A stretch of DNA of 64,000 nt, taken from positions 1 through 64,000 of the forward strand of contig CAZOLI010000010.1 in assembly GCA_964580675.1 (NCBI GenBank). The letters are read 5' to 3'. The notes under the pieces are model-generated. The model saw only the letters and a list, made by a program, of their open reading frames with translations. It was not told where the DNA came from and did no database searches. Source of the DNA: CAZOLI01 sp964580675. GTDB taxonomy: Bacteria > Planctomycetota > MHYJ01 > CAYXQY01. This document shows positions 8,716 to 18,721 of the stretch, in pieces (position 1 is the first letter of the stretch; the number at the start of each line of letters is the position of its first letter). The translations under genes and the position numbers were made by a program.

Positions 8716-11034
8716 TTACCGGTCGAGGTAATCTCGAATCTCCCGCAGCGCCTCCTCTGATAGTTTTAGCTGCTGGCCGGGCTGGTTTTTATGCAACCCC
8801 AGAGCCGAGCGGAACTCCTGCCGTGCCCGGTCGGGTCGGTCTAAACCCCGGTAAAGCCGGCCCAATTCGTACCGTATTCTGGGTCGTTTGGGATAGAGCG
8901 TTTTGGCTTTTTTCAGTGCTTTTCGAGCCTTCCGGCGTGAGACGCCACCCGGTTCGACCTCTTCCACGGACAGGTCCGGGGTGCTGTTTATACGTTGTCG
9001 GTGATCCCGAATCTGACGATACATCCGGAAGTGGATACCCCAGTATTGCCCAAAATGACTGTTTGCCTGCGCCAGTTGGGAGACGCACCGGGGGAACCAT
9101 TTATCGGCGACCTGCTTCATGATCTTCCGGAGGGACGAACGCCTGTCGGTGGGAGGATTCATGCAGTACGTCGTGTGAATGAACTGTGAAAATTCCATGT
9201 GAAGAATAAGATCACCGGGTCGTTTGTCCAGGAGGGTGCGGAAGTTTCTACGGACTGATTCGGGCCTTTGCTCCTGCTGGTTTTTCTGCAGGGATTTCCA
9301 GCGAAATGCCGTGTGAAACAGGGAGGCTCCCCTCAGTAGAATTGCTACGAGTCCTCCCAGAATGAACAGGGAAATGAGCTGTCCTGTGAGGCCTGGAACG
9401 GACAAGGTCACACGGCGATCCCGAAATCCCCGGCCCGGAGCGAGAAGAAGTGCGACCGTCATCCAGAGGGCCCACGCAACGGCGGGAACGTAGAGGTCAA
9501 AATCAACAAGTGCATGAACAAGGTAAAACAGGACAGCGGCCGACAGAATCCACCGCCCCGCTTTCCGGGACGTAAGAAAAGGTTCGAGCTCGGAAAGACA
9601 GGTCGAAAATCCAACAAAGAAGCCCGACCAGACCGCCAGAAGTCCAAATCGCATTATTGTGGTGTCGAACCCACGAAACGAGGGTGCCACCTGAAGACCC
9701 ATCATCATTAACAGGGACACGATGCCCACCACCAGGGACAGGATAAAGGGTGGTGACATCGTATCGGATGTTGCTGGTTCCGACTCCGGCGGGTCTTTTC
9801 CGTTGTCGTTGGTTCTTCCGATGAGGCGAACGAAAAGCAATCCCCAGACAAGGAGAAACAGCAGAAGCCCCGGTATTCCGATTTCAGCTGCAAGATCGAG
9901 GTAATCATTGTGGGCTCGACGGGTTTCACCGGCCCAGGCCGGTTTGTGCCGTGTGTAGGCAAATTGTAAATTATGAAGTCCCGTTCCGGTCACGGGATGT
10001 GTGCGGGCCACGTCGAGGGTGGCGGACCAGTATCCCATCCGGAATCCCATGGATGACGTGGGGGACGTATGGTTGAACCAGCCCGCGGAGAAAGCGATGC
10101 CGGCAACGGCCACCACAAGTAGAACAAGACCGGTGACCAGTGTGGGCCAGTATGATTCCAGGAACTTTCGCAACCCGATCACGACGCCACCGGTTAATCC
10201 AGCTGCGAATGCGATCGGCACTCCTTTGCTGTCCGTCCATATAAACAGAGGAACGAGGAGGAACATCAGAAGTCCCGATGCGATAAAGGCCAGAAACGCC
10301 CTCATCCGGTCTTCGCTTCGCCATTTCCGCAGGCCGTAAAATATCAGAATGCCCGTTCCGAGGAGTGTTCCGATACTGGCAATGGCACCGAGAGAGTTCG
10401 GGTTCAGCAGCACACCTGACGGTTGAAACCCGGTGAGACGCGACATAAATTCTCGGTACATATGGGGGGAAATAACACCTTCCAGCAATTCCGGTTTTTT
10501 CTCGATCTGGCTGGTCAGGTGAGGATAAAGCAGAAGCCGCTGGTACCATCCATACAGAATCATGCAGCCTATGGATGCAAGAGTGGCCGCAATGGGGTAT
10601 TTCAGCAGACTGCGATTGTTGGTTGCGATCAGAACCAGTAGTAGAAGGCCGGCAAGGTGACCAATCCAGGTGCCGAAGGCCATCCGGGACGAAAACAGAT
10701 AAATACTAAACAGTGTGGTTACCGAAAGCCACGCGAAAAAGGCGATGACGGACAAAAGGGCACTGTTTGCCGGCAACTCGACCTCGGTTTCCGAAAGTTT
10801 CCCGCAGACGTAAAAACCGAGAGCCCCGACGAAGAGGAACGAGACGAACAGGTTGTATCCCGTGGCACCCGTATAAAATGGGCGATTTTCCCTGCTCAGC
10901 ACCCGGAGGACGATGGCGGCAATCAGGAGGAGGTACCCCGTGTTTGTGCCGATGACCGGTAGGAGAGTGGACCGGTTTCGCTCGTCTTCGTTTTCCAGGT
11001 CTTCTTCGGCGGTGTTCGAGGTGGATTTATTCAT
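8716..11034 (-). CDS. O-antigen ligase/polymerase-like membrane protein with TPR tail
   Basis: A 772-residue protein with about a dozen hydrophobic segments over residues 20-560 and a soluble C-terminal region (about 580-772) of TPR-like helical repeats (for example KRPRIRYELGRLYRGLDRPDRARQEF). The large periplasmic loop carries the Wzy_C/WaaL-type pattern GTGLHNLQFAYT...AHNDYLDLAAEIGIPG with the conserved HN and E.G residues. Such proteins transfer or polymerise undecaprenyl-linked glycans at the outer face of the inner membrane. It overlaps the upstream WecA-like gene by eight bases, which supports a joint role in surface polysaccharide synthesis. Whether it is a ligase or a polymerase cannot be told from the sequence. 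Confidence 0.85.
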   Translation of the reverse strand: MNKSTSNTAEEDLENEDERNRSTLLPVIGTNTGYLLLIAAIVLRVLSRENRPFYTGATGYNLFVSFLFVGALGFYVCGKLSETEVELPANSALLSVIAFFAWLSVTTLFSIYLFSSRMAFGTWIGHLAGLLLLVLIATNNRSLLKYPIAATLASIGCMILYGWYQRLLLYPHLTSQIEKKPELLEGVISPHMYREFMSRLTGFQPSGVLLNPNSLGAIASIGTLLGTGILIFYGLRKWRSEDRMRAFLAFIASGLLMFLLVPLFIWTDSKGVPIAFAAGLTGGVVIGLRKFLESYWPTLVTGLVLLVVAVAGIAFSAGWFNHTSPTSSMGFRMGYWSATLDVARTHPVTGTGLHNLQFAYTRHKPAWAGETRRAHNDYLDLAAEIGIPGLLLFLLVWGLLFVRLIGRTNDNGKDPPESEPATSDTMSPPFILSLVVGIVSLLMMMGLQVAPSFRGFDTTIMRFGLLAVWSGFFVGFSTCLSELEPFLTSRKAGRWILSAAVLFYLVHALVDFDLYVPAVAWALWMTVALLLAPGRGFRDRRVTLSVPGLTGQLISLFILGGLVAILLRGASLFHTAFRWKSLQKNQQEQRPESVRRNFRTLLDKRPGDLILHMEFSQFIHTTYCMNPPTDRRSSLRKIMKQVADKWFPRCVSQLAQANSHFGQYWGIHFRMYRQIRDHRQRINSTPDLSVEEVEPGGVSRRKARKALKKAKTLYPKRPRIRYELGRLYRGLDRPDRARQEFRSALGLHKNQPGQQLKLSEEALREIRDYLDR

Positions 11035-12142
11035 CCGGGGACCGGGAAGTGGAGTGTTCGAATGTTCGGATAATCCAGAGAAGAAGTATGGTCGACAGAA
11101 CGATCAGGACCGCTCCAAGCCGGTTCGTCTGGTACGCCGCCAGAGCAAAGAGCCCCGTGAGACTTACGAGCAGGGTGGTGATCAAAAGTGCTCGCCGCTC
11201 CGATAACCCAAATTTAACGAGCCGATGAGAAAAGTGTGAGGTATCCCCTCTATAAATAGGGACGCCCCGCCGGAGACGAATAAGGATAACGGATAGCGTG
11301 TCGTAAAGGGGAATCGCAAGCAGGATGAGTGGCGAAAAATACACGTGAACTGGATAGCTGGTTGAGTACCGGTAAAACGTAAAAAGGATCATGGACACCG
11401 CCACGAAATATCCCAGGGTCAGGCTGCCGGCGTCCCCGGCAAATACGGAAGCCGGGGGAAGGTTAAACAGGAGAAACCCGAAACAGGCGCCACAGATCGT
11501 GGAGAGGAACGCCATCAGAAAATACTGGCCGGTCTGAAACGCAAGGACCGCGAGGGTCCCCGTAATTACGGCGGTGATGGCTCCGCATATACCGTCCATG
11601 TTATCGAGGAGGTTGAAGGAATTGGTTACACCGACGATCCAGACCACCGTTACGGTAATCTGAACTACCGTGGAGGAAATGGTACCGGGAGAAAGAAACA
11701 GGGTAATCCGGATTCCGGAAAGAGCCACAAGAAGAGCCACGGCGGTTTCTCCGGCCAATTTTACTCCGGGTGAGAGGGCACGGTGATCATCCCGCAATCC
11801 GAGCAGAAACATCAGAATCCCTCCGGCAAGTGTTGTCCCCAGTGATTTCAGTCGCTCAAAGATGCCCGGAATGTGCGGTTGGAGCAGATCCTCAAGCGCG
11901 GGAATTTGCATCCACCCGACCGCACGGACCAAAACAAGTCCCAGGGCCGTCGTCAGGATGATCGTGGCCAGTAAGCTGATCCCTCCGCCAAGGGGCACCG
12001 GGGATTCATGATATGTGTCCGTTTCGGGATAACAGAGGTATCCCTTCTCCCGGGCGTAATTTCGAATGAAATAGGTGAGCAGGATGCCAAGCAGTGAGGC
12101 GGAAACCAGGGGAAGGACACCGAATATTAGGATCTTTTGCAA
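11027..12142 (-). CDS. polyprenyl-phosphate sugar-1-phosphate transferase (WecA/TagO family)
   Basis: The family transfers a HexNAc-1-phosphate from a UDP-sugar to undecaprenyl phosphate, starting glycan assembly at the inner membrane. The 371-residue protein has about ten or eleven membrane segments. Its motifs are LRDDHRALSP (the DD pair), NSFNLLDNMDGICG, FAGDAGSLTLGY and the C-terminal DTSHFSHRL histidine motif, close to the WecA type rather than MraY. The start is probably TTG at 12142, since a GGAGGT sits only three bases upstream and no ATG is near. A sigma-70-like promoter lies about 160 bases upstream. The O-antigen-ligase-like gene follows with overlap. Confidence 0.9.
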   Translation of the reverse strand: MQKILIFGVLPLVSASLLGILLTYFIRNYAREKGYLCYPETDTYHESPVPLGGGISLLATIILTTALGLVLVRAVGWMQIPALEDLLQPHIPGIFERLKSLGTTLAGGILMFLLGLRDDHRALSPGVKLAGETAVALLVALSGIRITLFLSPGTISSTVVQITVTVVWIVGVTNSFNLLDNMDGICGAITAVITGTLAVLAFQTGQYFLMAFLSTICGACFGFLLFNLPPASVFAGDAGSLTLGYFVAVSMILFTFYRYSTSYPVHVYFSPLILLAIPLYDTLSVILIRLRRGVPIYRGDTSHFSHRLVKFGLSERRALLITTLLVSLTGLFALAAYQTNRLGAVLIVLSTILLLWIIRTFEHSTSRSPDE

Positions 12143-12307
12143 CGGACCTCCCCCGGAATGTGTGGATCTGTATGTCGCATGCGTTCTGGGTTCTGCGTAT
12201 AATTCATCGTTTCCGGATTGTTTGTGGGGGTCATTCGGGTCTCGGACAGGGGTTGGAACATGGTATCGGGATCGGTCAATCCGGTATTGCCCACAAATCG
12301 AAAATTG

Positions 12308-12336
12308 TTTGTATCACACAAAATAAGCACAGTCAA
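12308..12336 (-). promoter_or_regulatory. putative sigma-70 promoter for the WecA-like operon
   Basis: On the minus strand TTGACT (12336-12331) is followed, after 17 bases, by TACAAA (12313-12308) with a TG just upstream in extended -10 position. The predicted transcript would have a leader of about 160 bases before the TTG start. This is read from sequence only. Confidence 0.45.
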
Positions 12337-12408
12337 CACACGTTATCGCGGGGGTTATTTGCGTGAGGCTTCCGGTCGGTACGGTCTCCTGTCTTTTTCG
12401 GATGAGGT

Positions 12409-14175
12409 CTAGCTGGCCATTTCACTTCGGTAAAGGTCTGCGAACACCCCTTTTTGGGCAAGTAGTTCCTCCAGTGCTCCCCGTTCGGTAATCCGACCAT
12501 CCTGTATCACGAAAATACGGTCCGCGTCCTGAATGGTGGACAGGCGGTGAGCAATTATGATGCCCGTTCGGTCCTGGAGCAGGTTGTTCATCCCCTCCTG
12601 AATACGTGATTCGGTTTCGGGATCTATGCTGCCGGTTGCTTCGTCAAGGATAAGGACCCTTGGATCATAGACGAAAATTCGGGCGAAGGCCAGGAGTTGT
12701 TTCTGGCCCCTTGAGATCGTTTCGCCTTCTTCCCCCAGAACGGTATCAAGTTGATCGGGAAGTGCCTCCACGAACTCTGTTGCTCTGGCGTACTGAAGAG
12801 CACGATGTATTTCCTCCTCCGGCACACGTTTCCCCAGAGTGATGTTTTCACGAACGGTGCGCGGGAATAGTTCCACGTCCTGACGGATCACGCCAAACAG
12901 CGAGCGGAGGCCCCCTTTTGATATGTTTTGAATGTCGGTGCCGTCAATCTGTATCTGTCCTTCATCGGGTTCATAGAGACGGAGAAGAAGATTGATGAGG
13001 GTCGTTTTTCCGGCTCCGGTCGGCCCGACCAGCGCCACCTGATCACCGTAATGGACCTTGAAGGATACGTTTCGAATCACCGGTTCATCGGGTTCGTACG
13101 CGAAGGAGATATTGCGGAACGTGATCCGGTCCCGAAAGTCTGGTTGTTCGACTTCAGGTTGCTCCGGATCGGAAATGGCGGGATCACGATCCAGAAGGCG
13201 GAATATGCGTTCCGACGATGCCATGGCGGATTGAAACACATTGTAGCGCCGGCTCAGGTTTCGAAGAGGTCGGAAATACTTCTTGGAATAATACCAGAAG
13301 GCCATGAACGTTCCGAACGTCAGGGTGCCTTCGAGAATACTGTACCCCCCGTACCAGATGAGCAATCCGGTGGCAAGGTAGGAAACGAAGTGAACCGCGG
13401 GATAAAATATACCGTAGTAAAACACCGTTTTGATCATTTCGTCCCGGTAGTCCCGGTTTCGATCACGGAATTCTCGATTCTGGCTCTTCTCCTGCCGGAA
13501 AATTTTAATGATGTTGATTCCGTTTAAGGTTTCCTGAAGGAAGGAATTGATTTTGGCCAGTTTCTTTCTCGTTTTCCGGTACAGTTCCCGGGCGTGGGAT
13601 CGGAACCAGATGGAGATGACCACCAGGAGGGGCACCACGGAGAAGGTGATCAGGGCCAGTTTCCAGTTCATCAACAGGAGAATAATGGATATTCCGGCAA
13701 TCAGGAGCACATCGGCAAACGAACGGATTAACCCCGACGTGAACAGATCCTGGAGTGATTCGACGTCATTGCTTACACGGGTTACCAGACGGCCGACCGG
13801 TGTCCGGTCAAAGTAACCGACATCCGTTTCCTGTAGATGGGAATAGATCTCCGATCGAAGATCATGCATCATGTTCTGGCCTGTTTTGTTTGTGAGGTAC
13901 GTTTGCAGGAAACGGGCCAGCGCATGACCCACCAGTGCGCCCGTGAACAATCCAACGTACAGGTAAAGCCCCTGTTCATTACCGCTGGAAATTGGTCCGT
14001 CAATTGCTTCCCGTAGTATGTACGGAAGGGAAAGGTCAAAGGCAATCTGCAGGAGCACAAACAGAAGGGCTCCCGTCGCACAGATCCAGTGATCTCCGGC
14101 GTAACTAAGAAACCGGAGGAACAACCGGTGATCGTAGGCGTCCTGAAGTGCCCGGTCTTTCTTTATGGCGCTCAT
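12409..14175 (-). CDS. ABC exporter half-transporter, MdlB-like (catalytic-glutamate partner)
   Basis: A 588-residue type IV ABC exporter subunit with six membrane segments (about 30-310) and one nucleotide-binding domain. The NBD shows Walker A GPTGAGKT, a non-canonical signature ISRGQ in place of LSGGQ, Walker B LILDEATGSID with the catalytic glutamate intact, and the H-loop AHRLSTI. Its upstream partner, overlapping by four bases, has the opposite pattern, so the two should form an asymmetric heterodimer like TM287/288 or MdlAB, exporting lipid, peptide or drug-like substrates. The substrate cannot be deduced. Confidence 0.93.
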   Translation of the reverse strand: MSAIKKDRALQDAYDHRLFLRFLSYAGDHWICATGALLFVLLQIAFDLSLPYILREAIDGPISSGNEQGLYLYVGLFTGALVGHALARFLQTYLTNKTGQNMMHDLRSEIYSHLQETDVGYFDRTPVGRLVTRVSNDVESLQDLFTSGLIRSFADVLLIAGISIILLLMNWKLALITFSVVPLLVVISIWFRSHARELYRKTRKKLAKINSFLQETLNGINIIKIFRQEKSQNREFRDRNRDYRDEMIKTVFYYGIFYPAVHFVSYLATGLLIWYGGYSILEGTLTFGTFMAFWYYSKKYFRPLRNLSRRYNVFQSAMASSERIFRLLDRDPAISDPEQPEVEQPDFRDRITFRNISFAYEPDEPVIRNVSFKVHYGDQVALVGPTGAGKTTLINLLLRLYEPDEGQIQIDGTDIQNISKGGLRSLFGVIRQDVELFPRTVRENITLGKRVPEEEIHRALQYARATEFVEALPDQLDTVLGEEGETISRGQKQLLAFARIFVYDPRVLILDEATGSIDPETESRIQEGMNNLLQDRTGIIIAHRLSTIQDADRIFVIQDGRITERGALEELLAQKGVFADLYRSEMAS

Positions 14176-16022
14176 CGGTTATCTCCTCCGGCATGTTCGT
14201 CGAACGTCTCGTCGAGCAACTGCTCCCGGTACAGTTCGCGGTATACCGATTCCTTCTGGAGCAGCTCCTGATGTGTCCCCTTCTCGACCATGGATCCCTC
14301 TTCAAGCACGACGATTCGATCCGTCTGTTCGAGGAGGTTCAGGTTGTGCGTTATTAACAACCAGGTTTTTTCCTCCAGCACGGACGTAAGGTTGCCGATG
14401 ATCTCGTCCCGTGTTTCGGAATCGACGTTTGAGAAAGGATCGTCCATAATCACGATAGGAGCATCCAGCATTAGTGCTCTGGCCTTGGACGTACGCTGCT
14501 TCTGTCCACCGGACAGGTTGACGCCCTTTTCCCCGATCTGTTGCTGGTATTCGTCCGGAAACTGCTGGATGTCGCTGTGCACGCGGGACCGCCGGGCGGC
14601 GGTTTTTACCTCGTTCATCTTCCAGTGGTTTCTTGCGAACGCGATGTTTTCATTCATCTTCAGGGAAAAGAGAAAATCACCCTGGGGAACCATGCTGACG
14701 AGCTGACGCAGCCTGGTTTTTTCCAGGTCGTTCACGTCAACACCGCCGATGTACAGGGAGTCATCGGGAACGGGATACAGTCCGGGGATTAGCTGAACAA
14801 GCGTTGACTTTCCGGAACCGGTGCGTCCCGCAATGCCGAGGGTCTCCCCCGCCGGAATTTGAAGGTTGATGTTGTTCAGAACGTTCTTTTCCGTGCCGGA
14901 ATACGAAAAGGAAAGGTCCCGAAACGTGATGTCATGGTTCGGAACCGGCTTCGTTTCGTTGCTCTTCGACGACTTTTGTTTGTCCTGCCGGTCATCTGTC
15001 TTTTTGTTTTCGGGAGAGGAGGGTTTATTCTCCTCCCCGGCAGTCTCGGGAATAACGGGCAGGTCTTCCCCCGGCACATCCAGAATTTCCTGAAGCCGGT
15101 CGAGGGAGGAGAGGCCGCGCTGTACCATGTTCAGGACACGGGGTACGCTCAGAATGGGCCAGGCCAGTATAAACTGGTACGCGGAGAACGCAATGAATGA
15201 TCCCTTTGTGAACTGTCCCTCAATCATCCATAGACCCCCAAGAAGCAGTGTGATGGCAATGCCGATTTCTCCGGCGATGCCGTAGATGCCCCGGGTAAAT
15301 CCCATAAACCAGGCGTGGTCGAGGTTCTTGTTCCGGTACGCATCGCTCCGCTTCCGGAACCGGTCCTTCTCGTATTCCTCACGACAAAATACTTTCAGAA
15401 GCCGTATTCCGGCAAAGTTCTGCTGGGCCTCCGACGATAGGTCCGAACGGAGTTCCTGCACTTCCCGGGCGTAGGAACGGAGGGTGCGGTTTATGGCATG
15501 AAATGCGATGCCGAGAAAGGCAAAAGGAACGAGAGCTATGAGCGTGAGAGTCGGGCTGATGGTAAGCATGCCGATGATGGCGAAGATGAGTCGGGAAACG
15601 TTCCGGGACATGTACATTGTACCGGGACCGACCATGCGTCGAACCGCTTCAAGGTCATTTGTCAGACGGTTCATGATGTCGCCGGTGCTTGATTGATCGT
15701 AATACGTCGCCGACAGTGCGAGGAGGTGATCGTAGAGGCGGTTGCGAAGATCGAATTCGATGTTGCGGGAGGCCACGATAATGTTCTGTCGGACGAGGAA
15801 CATAAACAGGCCTCCGGCTGCCGCCAGGCCTATAATAGCTCCTGCGCACAGGGGGAGAAAGGTGGGGGAAACGGAGCCGGATTCGAAGCCATCGACGGCC
15901 ACCCGGATCACCTGCGGAATGGCCATGTAAAAGATGTTGGAGAGAATGAGGTACAGGACCCCCAGGACAAATGACGAGGTATAGGGTTTTACGATTTCCG
16001 GCAGGGGCTTCAGGTTTTTCAC
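14172..16022 (-). CDS. ABC exporter half-transporter, MdlA-like (degenerate Walker B partner)
   Basis: A 616-residue ABC exporter subunit with six membrane segments (about 15-310), then a Lys/Glu/Ser-rich linker (about 325-365) and the NBD. Motifs are Walker A GRTGSGKS, canonical signature LSGGQKQR, and Walker B IVIMDDPFSNVD, where aspartate replaces the catalytic glutamate. The H-loop reads ITHNL. Paired with the downstream gene this gives one complete composite ATP site and one degenerate site. The start is GTG at 16022; no better ATG is in frame. It is translationally coupled to the partner gene through an ATGA overlap. Confidence 0.93.
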   Translation of the reverse strand: MKNLKPLPEIVKPYTSSFVLGVLYLILSNIFYMAIPQVIRVAVDGFESGSVSPTFLPLCAGAIIGLAAAGGLFMFLVRQNIIVASRNIEFDLRNRLYDHLLALSATYYDQSSTGDIMNRLTNDLEAVRRMVGPGTMYMSRNVSRLIFAIIGMLTISPTLTLIALVPFAFLGIAFHAINRTLRSYAREVQELRSDLSSEAQQNFAGIRLLKVFCREEYEKDRFRKRSDAYRNKNLDHAWFMGFTRGIYGIAGEIGIAITLLLGGLWMIEGQFTKGSFIAFSAYQFILAWPILSVPRVLNMVQRGLSSLDRLQEILDVPGEDLPVIPETAGEENKPSSPENKKTDDRQDKQKSSKSNETKPVPNHDITFRDLSFSYSGTEKNVLNNINLQIPAGETLGIAGRTGSGKSTLVQLIPGLYPVPDDSLYIGGVDVNDLEKTRLRQLVSMVPQGDFLFSLKMNENIAFARNHWKMNEVKTAARRSRVHSDIQQFPDEYQQQIGEKGVNLSGGQKQRTSKARALMLDAPIVIMDDPFSNVDSETRDEIIGNLTSVLEEKTWLLITHNLNLLEQTDRIVVLEEGSMVEKGTHQELLQKESVYRELYREQLLDETFDEHAGGDNR

Positions 16023-16133
16023 GATAGAAGCATGCGTACCGGTTGGTAGGTGAACCGAAAAAACAACGGTGGATACAGCAGGCGTGGCGCTGATGTGAAT
16101 CGCCGGTTGCGCCGGATGGGTCCCGGGGGGACG

Positions 16134-17183
16134 TTACTTGATGTCTTCCCCGGATTCGAGCGTATTTTTCACGAGATCCAGGTTTTCGACGATGATGCCG
16201 GTGCCCATGGCCACGGCGGACATCGGGTCGTTTGCCACTGTTACCGGAATATCAATCTCCTGAGATATGCTTTTGTCGAGTTCGCGTAGAAGTGCTCCTC
16301 CACCGCAGAGATAAATGCCCTGGTCAACCAGATCGGCGGAGAGTTCGGGAGGCGTTTTTTCGAGGCATTCCCGAACGGCCCGAATGATTGCGGAGATGGG
16401 TTCCTGCAGGGATTCCCGAATTTCTTCGGAGGTAACCACTACTTTCCGGGGCATCTGGGCAACCAGATCCCGTCCTTTTACCTCAATGGTTTTTTCCTTC
16501 TGCTGGGGATAGGCGGAGCCAATTTCCACCTTAATTTTTTCGGCTGTCTGTTCTCCAATAAGGAGGTTGTACGTATCCTTCATGTGTTGAATAATGGCTT
16601 CGTCCATTTCGTCTCCGGCCACTCGGATGCTTTCGGAGGCAACGATACCTCCCAGGGACATCACGGCCACCTCCGTCGTGCCCCCGCCGATGTCCACGAT
16701 CAGACTTCCGACCGGTTCCTGGATCGGCAAACCCACGCCAATGCCGGCGGCGATCGGTTCCTCGATCAGGTACACGCTTCGAGCCCCCGCTCTTTCGGCG
16801 GATTGTTTCACGGCTCGTTTTTCAACGGCCGTAATGCCGGACGGGATGGAAATGGCCACTCGCGGGCGGAGGGCGAGTTTCCGGCGGTGGACTTTCTGAA
16901 TGAAGTATTTGATCATCGCTTCGGTGATGTCGAAATCGGCGATTACACCGTCCTTCAACGGACGGATCGCCACAATTTTGCCCGGCGTCTTCCCGAGCAT
17001 TTCTTTTGCTTTGTCCCCTACGGCCTGTCCGTTCAGCAGTACCTCGTTGTCTCCCTGTCGAACCGCCACAACGGAGGGTTCCTGAAGGACGATGCCATCC
17101 TTTTTGAGACAAACGAGTGTGTTACAGGTACCCAGGTCAATCCCCATGTCCTGGGAAAACAAGCCGAAGAATCGGTCTAGCAT
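16134..17183 (-). CDS. mreB: rod-shape cytoskeletal protein MreB
   Basis: MreB is the bacterial actin that guides lateral cell-wall synthesis. The 349-residue protein has all actin-fold nucleotide motifs: phosphate-1 MGIDLGTCNTLV, phosphate-2 LIVDIGGGTTEVAV and the adenosine motif YLCGGGALLRELD. It begins MLDRFFGLFSQDMGID, where the short amphipathic N-terminus is typical of MreB in Gram-negative bacteria. No mreC or mreD follows; the next gene downstream is an ABC exporter subunit. Presence of mreB suggests a cell with organised wall growth. Confidence 0.97.
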   Translation of the reverse strand: MLDRFFGLFSQDMGIDLGTCNTLVCLKKDGIVLQEPSVVAVRQGDNEVLLNGQAVGDKAKEMLGKTPGKIVAIRPLKDGVIADFDITEAMIKYFIQKVHRRKLALRPRVAISIPSGITAVEKRAVKQSAERAGARSVYLIEEPIAAGIGVGLPIQEPVGSLIVDIGGGTTEVAVMSLGGIVASESIRVAGDEMDEAIIQHMKDTYNLLIGEQTAEKIKVEIGSAYPQQKEKTIEVKGRDLVAQMPRKVVVTSEEIRESLQEPISAIIRAVRECLEKTPPELSADLVDQGIYLCGGGALLRELDKSISQEIDIPVTVANDPMSAVAMGTGIIVENLDLVKNTLESGEDIK

Positions 17184-17464
17184 GGCACGTTTTGGTATGG
17201 AGTACGATAACGATCAAAAAAGCGGCGGTAACAAAAGGGTACATTAGCAAAAGGCCGCCAATGCCCATCTTACACGGGAGCCCGTGCTGAAACAAGGAGA
17301 TACCCGATCCGAAACGGACGAAATCAGGAGCGGACGGAACCTCAGAGGTTTCGAACGATTGTTTGCCACAGGCAAAAACGGAAACGAGAAACCGGAATCA
17401 TCGGTTACTGTTCCCGGGATGTTGGGTATGGTCGGCGGCCGGGTTCAGAACCCCGTGGTGTGTT

Positions 17465-17683
17465 TTACTGGTTCCCCTGGGTCTGGTGTTGTTCCGGGGG
17501 TTTCATCATGCCACCGAAGGTAACACCGTAGTGGTTATTTAATTCCCAGACCACCATAAAAATGGCTCCCAGGCACGCAATCAGGGAGAACACAAGGAAG
17601 GCCTGAATGACACCTGTTGCCGGATCAATCGGTTCATCTTCCGGTTCATCCGGTGCTTCCTGTTTTGGTTTTCTTCTTGCCAT
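17465..17683 (-). CDS. small single-span membrane protein
   Basis: A 72-residue protein: a basic and acidic hydrophilic N-terminus (about 1-25), one hydrophobic helix (about 26-46, VIQAFLVFSLIACLGAIFMV) and a short Gln/Pro-rich tail. It follows the coiled-coil gene by about 70 bases in the same direction, and both precede mreB, so a shared envelope role is possible. I do not recognise a family. The regular start and position downstream of a well-supported gene favour a real gene. Confidence 0.6.
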   Translation of the reverse strand: MARRKPKQEAPDEPEDEPIDPATGVIQAFLVFSLIACLGAIFMVVWELNNHYGVTFGGMMKPPEQHQTQGNQ

Positions 17684-17752
17684 AACGATCTTTTCGACGA
17701 GGTATGTTGATCGTAAACCAGTTTTCGACGGGAACGGTGCGGCTGGTACGGC

Positions 17753-18634
17753 TTAATTGTCGTTCGTGCCCCCGCCCTGAGGAACGGGTTCGTACGAGGT
17801 TACGACGTCCCCGGCCTTGATCGGTTGACGCAGCTGCATTTCTTTTATGCTCCGGACCGCCGACCAGGTACGTCGCACTTTGATGACCTCCACCTCGGTG
17901 ATGAATTTGTCGCCACGAAGGACGCTCAGTTTCATGCCCTCGCGAACTTCGTCTTCTTCACCAAGGTTGATCAGAGCAAGGTTCATGGAGTCACTAACCG
18001 CCTTGACGTTTCCTTCGACCGGCGGTGCCACTTTGGGCGAGATCGGGCCGTATTTGCTCCGGTATTTGGAGAGGAGGTTTTCCGTGTCCTTCAATTGGAT
18101 TTTCGTGTCGACGAACCGCTCCTGAATATCGTTCAGGTTCACCTCCGTCGTCCGTAGTTGAGCCCTTGTTTCTTTCAGGTTCTGGTTCAGCCGATTGGCT
18201 TTCTGTTTCCAGTCACTGAGCTGGCTCTGCAGCTGATCGATTGTCTGTCGGTTTTGGTCGATGATGTTATTCTTTTCGTCTAAGGTTGTACGGAGATTGG
18301 CTCTCTCCTTCTGGAGCTCGTCGATTTTCTGCTCACGTTCCTTGAGCTCGTCGTTCTGCTCGTCAATTGTGTTATCGCGTTCTTCCAGGGTTTTCTCGAG
18401 TTCGGTTTTGTCCTGGCGGAGGTTGGCGTATTCCTCCTTCTTGGCCTGAAGTTGACTCTTCAGTTGACTGATCTGTTCGTTCTTTTCCTGTTTCAATTGC
18501 TGCTTTTCGTCCTTGGTCTTTTCCCACCGGTTCTTGTAGTCATAATGGTGGCCGAACATAACAGCGATCAGACCTGCCAGAAAGACGTTCAGCACGATCA
18601 GGATACCAATCAGCCATTTTGTCGCTGTACTCAT
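17753..18634 (-). CDS. membrane-anchored coiled-coil protein with C-terminal beta domain
   Basis: A 293-residue protein with one N-terminal membrane helix (about 7-29), a long coiled coil (about 35-195, rich in K, E, Q, L heptads) and a C-terminal domain (about 205-285) with a GNVKAVSDSMNLALINLGEED start and a VREGMKLSVLRG turn. That last domain resembles a beta domain recurring in planctomycete coiled-coil proteins and in FlgT C-termini. The coil and tail would lie in the periplasm. A strong promoter lies about 80 bases upstream. Function unknown; it may link the membrane to the wall or outer membrane. Confidence 0.75.
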   Translation of the reverse strand: MSTATKWLIGILIVLNVFLAGLIAVMFGHHYDYKNRWEKTKDEKQQLKQEKNEQISQLKSQLQAKKEEYANLRQDKTELEKTLEERDNTIDEQNDELKEREQKIDELQKERANLRTTLDEKNNIIDQNRQTIDQLQSQLSDWKQKANRLNQNLKETRAQLRTTEVNLNDIQERFVDTKIQLKDTENLLSKYRSKYGPISPKVAPPVEGNVKAVSDSMNLALINLGEEDEVREGMKLSVLRGDKFITEVEVIKVRRTWSAVRSIKEMQLRQPIKAGDVVTSYEPVPQGGGTNDN

Positions 18635-18721
18635 TGAACTGCACCCTATAAATCAAGGATTTGAACATTCTCCTTATCCAGTTAGTCAGCGATCCCCCTG
18701 ATGATTTAGTCAGTTATTCAT

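Noticed and set aside
12127..12339. 70-codon minus-strand frame in the WecA-like leader
   Set aside because: It starts inside the predicted promoter, has no ribosome site and no family likeness.
17225..17260. Sigma-54-like site TTGGCGGCCTTTTGCT upstream of mreB (minus strand)
   Set aside because: The GG and GC elements are nine rather than ten bases apart, which sigma-54 does not normally tolerate.
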